Positions 6,349 through 12,790 of a DNA stretch of 12,790 nt are shown here, piece by piece (the first letter of the stretch is position 1; each line of letters starts with the position of its first letter). Made by a program: the position numbers and the translations under genes. Location: assembly GCF_002432345.1 (NCBI RefSeq), contig NZ_DJDT01000333.1:1-12790 (forward strand), read 5' to 3'. The notes beneath the pieces were generated by a model, which saw only the letters and a program-made list of their open reading frames with translations, had not been told where the DNA came from and made no database searches. The DNA is from Pedobacter sp. UBA5917. Its GTDB lineage: Bacteria; Bacteroidota; Bacteroidia; Sphingobacteriales; Sphingobacteriaceae.

Positions 6349-7836
6349 ATGCCTAAATCAAAAGCCATAGTTATCGGTGCCGGAATTGCCGGGATTGCAT
6401 CTGCGATCCGCTGTGCGGTTAAAGGTTATGAAGTAGATGTTTTCGAAGCTCACTCAAAACCCGGTGGCAAGTTAGGTGAGATAAAAGTGAATGGTTTCAG
6501 GTTTGATGCTGGCCCAAGTCTTTTTACCATGCCGCAATATGTAGATGAATTGTTCAAAATAGCAGGAAAAAACCCAGAAGATTATTTTAGCTATACTAAA
6601 CTGAATGAAATTTGCCGCTATTTTTATGAAGATGGATTAAAATTAAAGGCCACTGCAGATCTTAACAATTTTGCAAAGGAAATAGAAGAAAAAACCAACT
6701 CAACCGCCGCAGAAGTTCAGAAATATTTTAAAAAAAGCGAAACGATTTATCAAGTTACCCATCGGGTATTTTTAGAACGGAGTTTGCATAAGCTTAAAAG
6801 CTATCTGCATTGGGATACTTTGAAATCGATTTTCCGCTTCGGCCAGATTGATGCTTTTAGAACCCAGGCCAAGGCAAATCACGCTTTCTTTAAAGATGAA
6901 AGGATAAGCCAACTGTTTAACCGCTATGCAACTTACAATGGATCCGATCCCTATCAGGCACCGGCCACACTGAATGTAATTCCGCATTTTGAGTATCATT
7001 TTGGCGCTTTTCTACCTAAAAACGGAATGTACAGTATTATTATAGCTTTGGTGAAATTAGCAGAAGAATTAGGTGTCAGATTCCATTACAGTCAAAAAGT
7101 TGAAGAAATTTTATATTCCAATAATGGCAAACCTGAAGTACAGGGGGTAAAAGTTAACGACAAAGTCTACAAAGCAGATACAGTAATTTCTAATCTGGAT
7201 ATCTGGTTTACCTATAAAAATCTGCTTAAAAACATTCCTGAACCTAAAAAATTATTAAGTCAGGAACGCAGCAGTTCGGCTTTGATTTTTTACTGGGGTA
7301 TGGATGGCAATTACAGCGATCTCGGCCTGCATAACATCTTTTTCAGTAAAGATTACCAAGGCGAATTTAATGCAATCTGGAAGGATAAGACCATCAGCAA
7401 CGACCCAACCATTTACATCAACATTACTTCCAAGCACATTAGAAATGATGCACCTGCAAATGGCGAAAATTGGTTTGTGATGATTAATGTACCGGCCAAC
7501 AACGGACAAAACTGGGAGCAATTGATTAGTGAAGCAAGAGCAAATATTATTAAAAAGTTAGGCCGCGTTTTAAACCGGAACATTGAAAAAGATATTATCT
7601 GCGAACAGATCCTTGATCCCCGAAGTATTGAAAGCAAAACAGGTTCTTATCAGGGCTCTTTATACGGAAACAGCTCGAACAATCAGTTTTCTGCTTTTTT
7701 GAGACATTCTAATTTCAGCTCTCAAGTTAAAAATCTATACTTCTGCGGAGGTAGCGTACATCCTGGTGGAGGGATTCCACTGGCGTTACTGTCTGCGAAG
7801 ATTATTGATGACGGGATTGGCTCAATAGTTCATTAG
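6349..7836 (+). CDS. crtD: Carotenoid desaturase, CrtI/CrtD family (probable 1-hydroxycarotenoid 3,4-desaturase)
   Basis: A 495-residue FAD-dependent amine-oxidase-fold desaturase. The dinucleotide-binding motif is at residues 10-15 (GAGIAG) with the ribose-binding E33 (VDVFEA), followed by the PGGK motif and FRFDAGPSLFTMPQYVDELF. The conserved C-terminal FAD motif LYFCGGSVHPGGGIPLALLSAKII is intact, so the enzyme looks complete (family length about 490-500). It introduces conjugated double bases' equivalents, that is double bonds, into a membrane-bound C40 carotenoid. Segments such as RSSSALIFYWG and NDPTIYINITSK match, from memory, the Bacteroidota CrtD group, which desaturates 1-hydroxycarotenoids at C-3,4 on the way to myxol- or flexixanthin-type pigments. 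Phytoene desaturase (crtI) is the main alternative. No other carotenoid gene is in the window. The start has no Shine-Dalgarno sequence. Confidence 0.85.
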   Translation: MPKSKAIVIGAGIAGIASAIRCAVKGYEVDVFEAHSKPGGKLGEIKVNGFRFDAGPSLFTMPQYVDELFKIAGKNPEDYFSYTKLNEICRYFYEDGLKLKATADLNNFAKEIEEKTNSTAAEVQKYFKKSETIYQVTHRVFLERSLHKLKSYLHWDTLKSIFRFGQIDAFRTQAKANHAFFKDERISQLFNRYATYNGSDPYQAPATLNVIPHFEYHFGAFLPKNGMYSIIIALVKLAEELGVRFHYSQKVEEILYSNNGKPEVQGVKVNDKVYKADTVISNLDIWFTYKNLLKNIPEPKKLLSQERSSSALIFYWGMDGNYSDLGLHNIFFSKDYQGEFNAIWKDKTISNDPTIYINITSKHIRNDAPANGENWFVMINVPANNGQNWEQLISEARANIIKKLGRVLNRNIEKDIICEQILDPRSIESKTGSYQGSLYGNSSNNQFSAFLRHSNFSSQVKNLYFCGGSVHPGGGIPLALLSAKIIDDGIGSIVH

Positions 7837-7870
7837 TCATTTGTTAATTGGTAAGGCAAATTGCTTATTG

Positions 7871-7894
7871 GGTTAATTGTTTAATTGGTTAACT
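7871..7894. repeat. Octamer tandem repeat (GGTTAAYT type), three units
   Basis: Three consecutive 8-base units begin at 7871 (GGTTAATT), 7879 (GTTTAATT) and 7887 (GGTTAACT), in the convergent gap between crtD and aroK. The 14-base string AATTGGTTAACTGA (7883-7896) occurs again exactly at 12772-12785 after folP, so this is a dispersed short repeat. Confidence 0.7.
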
Positions 7895-7932
7895 GACTCC
7901 AAACCCAAAACTCCAAATTCACTCTGTAACCC

Positions 7933-7967
7933 GACTAAGGACTCATGACTGAAGACTCCTGACTAAA
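7933..7967. repeat. Heptamer tandem repeat GACTNNN, five units
   Basis: GACT recurs at 7933, 7940, 7947, 7954 and 7961, exactly 7 bases apart, with variable NNN (AAG, CAT, GAA, CCT, AAA). The last unit contains the aroK stop codon (CTA, 7963-7965 on the plus strand). Just upstream ACTCCAAA occurs twice, 14 bases apart (7896 and 7910), so a 7-base period may extend further. Confidence 0.75.
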
Positions 7968-8466
7968 CATTCCCCTTAATCGCTTCCTCAAGCTTTTCTC
8001 CATCCAGATCAAATGCATCTACAATCAGTTTTGCCTGGGTATAAAAAGGATCGCGTTCCTGAAGTTTCTCTTTGATAAATTCAAGCAACTGCTCATCATC
8101 CAGATCTTTAATTAATGGACGTTTTTGGCGGTTATGCAGACGCGATACCAATGCAGCAGGCTCCATTTGTAGGTATACGGTTTCGCCATGTGCATTCATC
8201 CATTCCATATTGTCAAAAAAACAAGGCAACCCACCACCGGTAGCCACCACACAGGTTTCGGGATAATCGAATGTTTTAAGTATTTCGCTTTCGTAATCGC
8301 GGAAACCGCTTTCTCCGAATTCGGCAAAATACTCGGCAATGGTTTTACCCGTTTTAGAAACAATTTCGGCATCCAGATCAATCACCGGGCATTCTAAACG
8401 GTGTGCCAATTGTTTTGCTTTGGTGCTTTTTCCGCAGCCCATATATCCGATAAGGAAAATTTTCAT
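7963..8466 (-). CDS. aroK: Shikimate kinase
   Basis: A 167-residue cytosolic nucleoside-monophosphate-kinase-fold enzyme. It phosphorylates shikimate to shikimate 3-phosphate with ATP, the fifth step of the chorismate pathway to aromatic amino acids and folate precursors. Seen in order: Walker A GYMGCGKST (residues 7-15), the shikimate-binding aspartate in VIDLDAEI (D32), FGESGFRDYE with the binding arginine, TGGG (substrate glycines), and the lid segment RLHNRQKRPLI with its arginines. All key positions are present and the length is normal. It is the last gene of the minus-strand run, 20 bases after the DinB gene. Its stop codon falls inside a heptamer repeat, so the exact C-terminus (EEAIKGNV) may be shaped by that repeat. 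Expression probably depends on the upstream operon promoter. Confidence 0.95.
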   Translation of the reverse strand: MKIFLIGYMGCGKSTKAKQLAHRLECPVIDLDAEIVSKTGKTIAEYFAEFGESGFRDYESEILKTFDYPETCVVATGGGLPCFFDNMEWMNAHGETVYLQMEPAALVSRLHNRQKRPLIKDLDDEQLLEFIKEKLQERDPFYTQAKLIVDAFDLDGEKLEEAIKGNV

Positions 8467-8486
8467 CTGTATTTCTTAGAGCCGAC

Positions 8487-8933
8487 CTACAATAAATGGT
8501 CGCGTTTTAACATAATATAATCGGTTACAGGTGGTGTAAAACCTTCCTTTTTTAACAAAGTTACCACCTGTCCGCGATGATAAGTAGAATGATTAAATAA
8601 ATGAAATAAAATCTCATCTATTCTGTTTTCGTATTGATCTCCCCTCGAGTTGCTATACGAAATTATTTTATCCAGCGCACTTTCTTTCAGTACTGCCCTG
8701 ATCAGTTTAAAATTATCAGCTGAAAGACTTTCAAAATGTTCTTTTGGATGGACATCCCAAACGCCGTAAAGTGGTTTCATGCCTGAAATACGCTGTGCCC
8801 AAATATGTTGCGCATTGAGCACATGGCTAAATAACCGTTCGGCATCAGGCAGTTCAATCGTTGCTTGTTTAAATATTTCGATAATCCGGCCATCTGCCAG
8901 CTCGGTATAGTTGATTATTTCTTCTTCCTGCAT
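8487..8933 (-). CDS. DinB/YfiT-like putative metalloenzyme
   Basis: A 148-residue DinB-superfamily four-helix bundle. The metal-binding histidines are visible: H37 (LFSHVLNAQHIWAQRISG) and H115 with H119 in HLFNHSTYHRGQVVTLLKKEG, the classic NHxxYHRGQ pattern. Its relatives include nickel- or zinc-binding proteins and thiol S-transferases, but the substrate cannot be predicted. It differs strongly from the other DinB-like protein at 2862-3335, whose last motif reads HEAEH, so the two are not a recent duplication. It lies 4 bases after the ABC permease stop codon and 20 bases before aroK, and so is almost certainly co-transcribed with both. The ATG at 8933 is preceded only by a weak purine stretch overlapping the permease stop. 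Confidence 0.9.
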   Translation of the reverse strand: MQEEEIINYTELADGRIIEIFKQATIELPDAERLFSHVLNAQHIWAQRISGMKPLYGVWDVHPKEHFESLSADNFKLIRAVLKESALDKIISYSNSRGDQYENRIDEILFHLFNHSTYHRGQVVTLLKKEGFTPPVTDYIMLKRDHLL

Positions 8934-8937
8934 AAAC

Positions 8938-9993
8938 CTAACTTAATTTAATCCTTGGATCGACATAAGCGTATAAAATATCAACCAGGATATTGATTAC
9001 CACAAATACGAAAGCGATAAAAAGAATAGATCCCATTACCACCGGAAAATCGGACATTTCTAAAGCAGTTACCGTTGTTCTGCCCAATCCGTTATAACCG
9101 AAAATGTATTCCACAAAAAAAGAACCAGCCAATAAAGAAGCAAACCATCCAGAAATCGCCGTAATTACCGGATTCATGGCATTTTTTAAGGCATGTTTAT
9201 AAATAATCGCATTCCGGCTTAATCCTTTTGCACGAGCTGTTCTGATGTAATCCTGTGCCAGCACATCCAACATGGCACTCCGTGTAAGCTGTACAATAAT
9301 GGCCAGCGGTCTTAAACCCAGCGTAATCATGGGTAACCATAAATTCCTTAAAGTTAATACTTCGCCATTAAAGGGGTCGTAAGAATACAAGCTACCGCTC
9401 ATTTTTAAACCAGTATAACTGCTCAGTACAAAACCAAACAGCCAGGCAATAATAATCCCTGCAAAAAAAGAAGGCGCAGATATACCCAAAATCGCAAAAG
9501 CATTGGCCGATTTATCAATCCACGAATCTTTATAAACGGCTGATAAAACGCCTAAAAACACACCGATTAGGGTGGCAAAAATCATTGCTGTTAGGGCAAG
9601 GATAAAAGTATTCGGCACCGTTTCGGAAAGGATGGCGGTTACATCGCGTTTGGTTTGATACGAACTGCGCAGGTAAGGCCATTTTAAGGCTAATACTTTT
9701 TTATCAAATGCAACGAGCTTTGCATAATGGTACTTCTGTCGACTGGTACTATCGTTATCCAATACGCTAATGGGAGATAAATCGTTGAGGTATAAAATAA
9801 ACTGAACGGGTTTGGAACGGTCTAAACCGAATTCTTTACGAACAGCCTCAAGCGACTGTACATCTGCACGTTGCCCCATCGTCATCCGTGCCGGATCACC
9901 CGGTAAAATATTAAACAGCACAAAAACAACCAATACTATACCACCCATTACCAGCAGTCCGTACATCAGTTTTTTTAGTGCGTATCCGATCAT
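8938..9993 (-). CDS. ABC transporter permease, DppB/OppB type
   Basis: A 351-residue inner-membrane permease of the dipeptide/oligopeptide/nickel importer family. After TM1 (about residues 9-30) comes the conserved LPGDPAR motif, then a long periplasmic segment to about residue 120 that includes a low-complexity portion. Five more membrane helices follow. The cytoplasmic EAA loop that docks the ATPase is clear (DYIRTARAKGLSRNAIIYKH, then ALKNAMNPV). The ending VDILYAYVDPRIKLS is typical of DppB. Such permeases work as DppB-DppC heterodimers with two ATPases and a binding protein. None of those partners is in the window, so they must lie elsewhere. It starts one base after the BT_3928-type gene and is followed by the DinB gene after 4 bases. 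The substrate is unknown; oligopeptide is only the family default. Confidence 0.9.
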   Translation of the reverse strand: MIGYALKKLMYGLLVMGGIVLVVFVLFNILPGDPARMTMGQRADVQSLEAVRKEFGLDRSKPVQFILYLNDLSPISVLDNDSTSRQKYHYAKLVAFDKKVLALKWPYLRSSYQTKRDVTAILSETVPNTFILALTAMIFATLIGVFLGVLSAVYKDSWIDKSANAFAILGISAPSFFAGIIIAWLFGFVLSSYTGLKMSGSLYSYDPFNGEVLTLRNLWLPMITLGLRPLAIIVQLTRSAMLDVLAQDYIRTARAKGLSRNAIIYKHALKNAMNPVITAISGWFASLLAGSFFVEYIFGYNGLGRTTVTALEMSDFPVVMGSILFIAFVFVVINILVDILYAYVDPRIKLS

Positions 9994-9994
9994 G

Positions 9995-11146
9995 TTATTT
10001 ATCGAAATATTTCCTGCTCAACTGATCAAAAGTAGGAACGTTATGGAAATGCCATTTATTGATCACTACACCGTTTTTCATTAATAAAACGCCAGGATTA
10101 GCCCTTACCATGCTTTTTAGAGGTACAGCATCAGCATAAAAAACTTCAGAAAACAAGTTGTTCTTTTTAATAAAGGCCTGGGCATCCTGTGCCGAATTGG
10201 AAGTAAGCAATACGGTACGGATATTAAATTGCTGTGTAGCGTTTATAGCCAGTGCATTTAATTTACCGATAGCGGCCTCGTTTGTGGCATGAAGATCGTA
10301 AGCCACAAAAATTAAATTGTAGTATGGGTTTTCGATCAGTTCTTTTGTATAATCGGTACCAGAAGCATCGGTAATATTTAAATCTTTTATTTTAGGCTCA
10401 AATCCTTTTTTAACCAGTTTTTTAGTCGGTTCGCCAATAATTTCCCAATTACTGTCTTTCCAGATTTCGGTTTTAAGATAATCCTTATCGCTCATATCCT
10501 TCTCCTCTTTGGTTTTCTTGTTTTTGAGGTGGTACATGATCTCAAATTCATCAGGTTTTTCTCCCGGAGGGATCACCATTAACGAAGGGATATGTGCACC
10601 AACTTTATAAGGCAGAAAATCCAGGATCGGTAGTACGTTGTAGGTGTACAATCCAAATCCTAACGAAACAACAGTTACCGCAATGGCAATATTTCTTTGT
10701 GTGGCTTCTTTTTTAAATAAGGGCTGTATCAGATCTTTCTTTAGAAAGATTACAATAATCAGTACCAAAAGGATCAGGTCTTTACTGAACGATTGCCAAG
10801 GCGTAAGCGGAATGGCATCGCCAAAACAACCGCAACTGGTAACCACTTTAAATGCAGCTGAGATAAAAGTTAACAGGGTAAAAAAGATAATCAACAGCAG
10901 CAAACCCCAGGCAACTTTTTTGCTCCAGAAACCCAATAGCAATAATGCGCCCAGCACAATTTCTAAAGTACAGAGTAAAATGGCAATGCCCGTGGCCATT
11001 CCACTAAGGAAATTCATGTGGAAAACCTCAAAATACTCCTGCAGTTTATAACCAAAGCCAAGTGGATCATTCGCTTTGATCAATCCTGAAAATATGAATA
11101 GTGCACCAACAAAAAATCGGGAGAATCTTAAAAGTACATTTTGCAT
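9995..11146 (-). CDS. BT_3928-type protein: DoxX/MauE-like membrane domain plus thioredoxin-like domain
   Basis: A 383-residue protein in two parts. Residues 1-160 hold a DoxX/MauE-like membrane domain with about four helices, ending in TSCGCFGD (C105 and C107), a CxC pair like that of MauE-type redox partners. A further hydrophobic helix lies near residues 153-172. The soluble C-terminal part (about 273-383) looks like a thioredoxin fold: a strand FVAYDL, a cis-proline-like NPGVLLMKNG near residue 350, and a terminal helix. It has no CxxC active site. The family is widespread and of unknown function in Bacteroidota; a role in envelope redox chemistry is inference. It sits between the DUF1599 gene (61 bases) and the ABC permease (1 base). 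Two copies of CTGTGGTTTA lie just before its start. Confidence 0.85.
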   Translation of the reverse strand: MQNVLLRFSRFFVGALFIFSGLIKANDPLGFGYKLQEYFEVFHMNFLSGMATGIAILLCTLEIVLGALLLLGFWSKKVAWGLLLLIIFFTLLTFISAAFKVVTSCGCFGDAIPLTPWQSFSKDLILLVLIIVIFLKKDLIQPLFKKEATQRNIAIAVTVVSLGFGLYTYNVLPILDFLPYKVGAHIPSLMVIPPGEKPDEFEIMYHLKNKKTKEEKDMSDKDYLKTEIWKDSNWEIIGEPTKKLVKKGFEPKIKDLNITDASGTDYTKELIENPYYNLIFVAYDLHATNEAAIGKLNALAINATQQFNIRTVLLTSNSAQDAQAFIKKNNLFSEVFYADAVPLKSMVRANPGVLLMKNGVVINKWHFHNVPTFDQLSRKYFDK

Positions 11147-11160
11147 CGGTATATATTTTT

Positions 11161-11195
11161 CTGTGGTTTACAATATTTAAATGGCCTGTGGTTTA
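11161..11195. repeat. Ten-base direct repeat before the BT_3928-type gene
   Basis: CTGTGGTTTA occurs at 11161-11170 and exactly again at 11186-11195, 25 bases apart. On the coding (minus) strand the repeats read TAAACCACAG and lie 15-49 bases upstream of the start at 11146. This could be a regulator site for an internal promoter in the longest gap of the operon, or chance duplication. Confidence 0.35.
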
Positions 11196-11207
11196 ATCTG
11201 GAATAAT

Positions 11208-11759
11208 TTATTTCACTCCTAATTTAATCAACGCGAAAACCGAATAATTTAGCATGTCCTGATAGTTCGCTTTCACACCTTCCGACGCGAGGGTCTGCCC
11301 TTCGTTATCTTCAATCTGTTTAACCCTAAAAATCTTCATCAAAATCAGATCGGTTAAAGAGCTGATGCGCATATCGCGCCAGGCTTCTCCGTAATCGTGA
11401 TTTTTGGCGAACATCAGATCTTTGGTTTCGGTTACCTTTTCTTCAAACAGTTTTTCTACCTCTTCATAAGGCATTTCGTTCGGATCGTTTTCGGTAAGCT
11501 CGAGCTGCATCATTGCTATGGCACAATAATTTACAATACCAATGTATTCGGATACCACACCCTCTCCTACTTTGCTCACCTTTTTCTCTTCGAGGGTACG
11601 GATGCGCTGTGCTTTGATAAAGATCTGATCAGTGATCGAACTTGGTCTTAAAATGCGCCATGCGGTGCCATAATCTTTAGTCTTTTTTAAAAATAATGAT
11701 CTGCAAACCGCAATCACTTCATCAAATTCTGTAGAGGTATTTGTTTGTGCCAAAGCCAA
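11208..11759 (-). CDS. DUF1599 protein with internal duplication
   Basis: A 183-residue soluble protein of the DUF1599 family, built from two similar halves. Repeat 1 has DYGTAWR at residues 29-35, then SSITDQIFIKAQRI. Repeat 2 has DYGEAWR at 122-128, then SSLTDLILMKIFRV. Each repeat ends in a helix with a similar pattern (EYIGIVNYCAIAMMQL and NYQDMLNYSVFALIKL). The repeats are 93 residues apart. DUF1599 has been linked in the literature to nucleotide- or DNA-modification loci under the name Nmad1, as I recall. In Bacteroidota it is mostly a housekeeping-looking neighbour of folP, and its reaction is unknown. It is the first gene of the minus-strand run, divergent from folP with a 93-base gap. 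The acidic and arginine residues kept in both halves suggest an active-site role. Confidence 0.88.
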   Translation of the reverse strand: MALAQTNTSTEFDEVIAVCRSLFLKKTKDYGTAWRILRPSSITDQIFIKAQRIRTLEEKKVSKVGEGVVSEYIGIVNYCAIAMMQLELTENDPNEMPYEEVEKLFEEKVTETKDLMFAKNHDYGEAWRDMRISSLTDLILMKIFRVKQIEDNEGQTLASEGVKANYQDMLNYSVFALIKLGVK

Positions 11760-11779
11760 TAATTATTTAGTTTTTAGTG

Positions 11780-11787
11780 TATTTTTG
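11780..11787 (+). promoter_or_regulatory. Candidate Bacteroidota -7 promoter box for folP
   Basis: TATTTTTG matches the TAnnTTTG consensus exactly, 65 bases before the folP start, giving a leader of about 60 bases. No matching -33 TTTG is seen at the right distance, so the call rests on the -7 box alone. Confidence 0.35.
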
Positions 11788-11832
11788 TCGTGAAAAAACA
11801 AAAGCTAAAGATACATTTTTAAAGCGGAAACC

Positions 11833-11849
11833 AAATCCCGAAAGGGTTT
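11833..11849 (+). promoter_or_regulatory. Small hairpin containing the folP ribosome binding sequence
   Basis: AAATCCC and GGGTTT flank a GAAA tetraloop (11840-11843): three G-C pairs, then three A-T pairs with one bulged T. The AAGGG that could act as Shine-Dalgarno sequence (11842-11846) lies in the loop and right arm, 6 bases before the ATG at 11853. The stem may moderate translation initiation of folP. Confidence 0.35.
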
Positions 11850-11852
11850 ATT

Positions 11853-12707
11853 ATGGCAGAAAAAAACTTTTTTGAGCCCAAACAAAGCTTAAACATCAAA
11901 GGAAAACTTATCGATTTAAGTACGCCAAAAGTAATGGGGATTTTAAACATCACCCCCGATTCTTTTTATAGCAATAGCCGCACAAAAACAATAGATGAAG
12001 CTTTAAGCAAAGCCGAACAGTTTTTAAATGAGGGTGCTACTTTTATCGATATCGGCGGGTACTCTTCCCGGCCGGGTGCTAAAGATATTTCGGAAGCTGA
12101 AGAAACAGACCGTTTGGTCCCGGTGGTAGAAAGTTTGACGGCAGCATTTCCTGAAGCAGTTATTTCTATCGATACCTTTAGGGCAAAAGTAGCCGAGGAA
12201 ACCATTTTGGCCGGGGCACATATCATTAATGATATTGCCAGTGGCGACATGGACGATAAAATGTTCGAAACCGTGGCCAGATTGCAGGTTCCCTACATGA
12301 TGATGCACATGCAGGGTACACCACAAAATATGCAGCAAAATCCGGTTTATAACAATGTACTGCTTGAAGTGATTGATTACCTGGCCGAAAAAGTTGCAGC
12401 ACTTAGGGCATTGCACGTTCATGATGTAATTATCGACCCTGGTTTTGGCTTTGGAAAAACGATAGCACACAATTATGAATTGCTGAACCAGATGGAAGCT
12501 TTTAAAATTTTCAAACTCCCGATTCTGGTCGGTTTCTCCCGCAAGGGCATGATTTATAAAACACTGGGCAATACTGCAGCAGATGCACTAAATGGTACCA
12601 CAGTATTAAATACAATAGCACTGCAAAAAGGTGCAGGCATTTTAAGGGTACATGATGTGAAGGAAGCGGTGGAATGTGTGAGGTTGGTGGGGATGTTAAA
12701 TGGTTAA
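11853..12707 (+). CDS. folP: Dihydropteroate synthase
   Basis: A 284-residue cytosolic TIM-barrel enzyme. It joins 6-hydroxymethyl-7,8-dihydropterin pyrophosphate to p-aminobenzoate to make dihydropteroate, and is the target of sulfonamides. Motifs in order: VMGILNITPDSFY (residues 27-39, with N32 for metal and pyrophosphate binding), IDIGGYSSRPGA (the p-aminobenzoate loop, with the GGYSS variant of GGEST), ISIDTF, HIINDIASG, MMMHMQGTPQNM, DVIIDPGFGFGKT, VGFSRKGM (catalytic lysine and serine) and RVHDVKEA at the C-terminus. Nothing is missing. It is transcribed divergently from the DUF1599 gene, a pairing I know from other Bacteroidota. The start is supported by AAGGG 6 bases upstream inside a small hairpin. 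The stop codon lies in the first unit of an octamer repeat. Confidence 0.95.
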   Translation: MAEKNFFEPKQSLNIKGKLIDLSTPKVMGILNITPDSFYSNSRTKTIDEALSKAEQFLNEGATFIDIGGYSSRPGAKDISEAEETDRLVPVVESLTAAFPEAVISIDTFRAKVAEETILAGAHIINDIASGDMDDKMFETVARLQVPYMMMHMQGTPQNMQQNPVYNNVLLEVIDYLAEKVAALRALHVHDVIIDPGFGFGKTIAHNYELLNQMEAFKIFKLPILVGFSRKGMIYKTLGNTAADALNGTTVLNTIALQKGAGILRVHDVKEAVECVRLVGMLNG

Positions 12708-12790
12708 TCGGTTAACTGTTTAAATCGGTTAACTGACATGCAATACGCCTATTGAAATGGTTAATTGGTTAAATTGGTTAACTGATATGC
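12703..12790. repeat. Octamer tandem repeat cluster (GGTTAAYT type) after folP
   Basis: GGTTAA occurs at 12703, 12711, 12727, 12759, 12767 and 12776, spaced by 8 or multiples of 8 except for the last step of 9. The first copy includes the folP stop codon. The end of the array repeats as TCGGTTAACTGACATGC (12725-12741) and TTGGTTAACTGATATGC (12774-12790), with two mismatches. The array runs to the window edge and may continue beyond it. Confidence 0.7.

Noticed and set aside
7871..7967. CRISPR array between crtD and aroK
   Set aside because: The repeat units are 7 or 8 bases with no 25-40 base spacers, and there are no cas genes.
12024..12470. Minus-strand ORF of 148 codons inside folP
   Set aside because: It lies antisense to conserved folP motifs, and its histidine- and cysteine-rich translation looks like a reversed coding frame, not a protein.
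7963..12707. Folate/chorismate biosynthetic cluster linking aroK and folP
   Set aside because: They are on opposite strands at the two ends of an operon of unrelated genes. The pathway link is real, but the proximity does not support a functional cluster.

Overview
The window looks like chromosomal DNA of a member of the Bacteroidota, most likely the Sphingobacteriaceae (Pedobacter-like). The evidence is a BT_3928-type DoxX protein, a duplicated DUF1599 protein divergent from folP, and a CrtD-type carotenoid desaturase of the Bacteroidota kind. Shine-Dalgarno sequences are mostly weak or absent, the DNA is AT-rich, and a TAnnTTTG promoter box lies before folP. The genus is an inference.

Region 1 (1-2860) looks like accessory DNA. 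It holds a small unknown ORF whose frame continues past an amber stop, then a tightly coupled pair of genes. The pair is a ParA/MinD-like ATPase (476-1504) overlapping by 8 bases a protein with the HEPN ribonuclease motif RNQIAH (1497-2117). A frameshifted ORF (2145-2437) and about 420 bases of AT-rich DNA without a gene follow. The ATPase-HEPN pair is the best candidate for an undescribed system, possibly a toxin-antitoxin or anti-phage module.

Region 2 (2862-5644) carries, on the plus strand, a DinB/YfiT-like protein, a small DoxX membrane protein and a secreted M28 zinc peptidase with a PA-type insert. A strong inverted repeat covers the start codon of the peptidase gene.

Region 3 (5645-7836) starts with a REP/MITE-like intergenic element in the convergent gap after the peptidase. 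It continues with a short, probably C-terminally truncated RhuM-family gene on the minus strand, which contains a perfect 31-base palindrome, and a divergent carotenoid desaturase (CrtD type).

Region 4 (7963-11759, minus strand) is a compact five-gene run, probably one operon: duplicated DUF1599 protein, BT_3928-type protein, DppB/OppB-type ABC permease, second DinB-like protein, shikimate kinase. Gaps are 61, 1, 4 and 20 bases. folP (dihydropteroate synthase) is transcribed divergently from it.

The intergenic DNA also holds short tandem repeats of two kinds: a heptamer GACTNNN that runs into the aroK stop codon, and an octamer close to GGTTAAYT that begins at the folP stop codon and recurs after crtD. 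No rRNA, tRNA, CRISPR array, transposase or integrase was seen.
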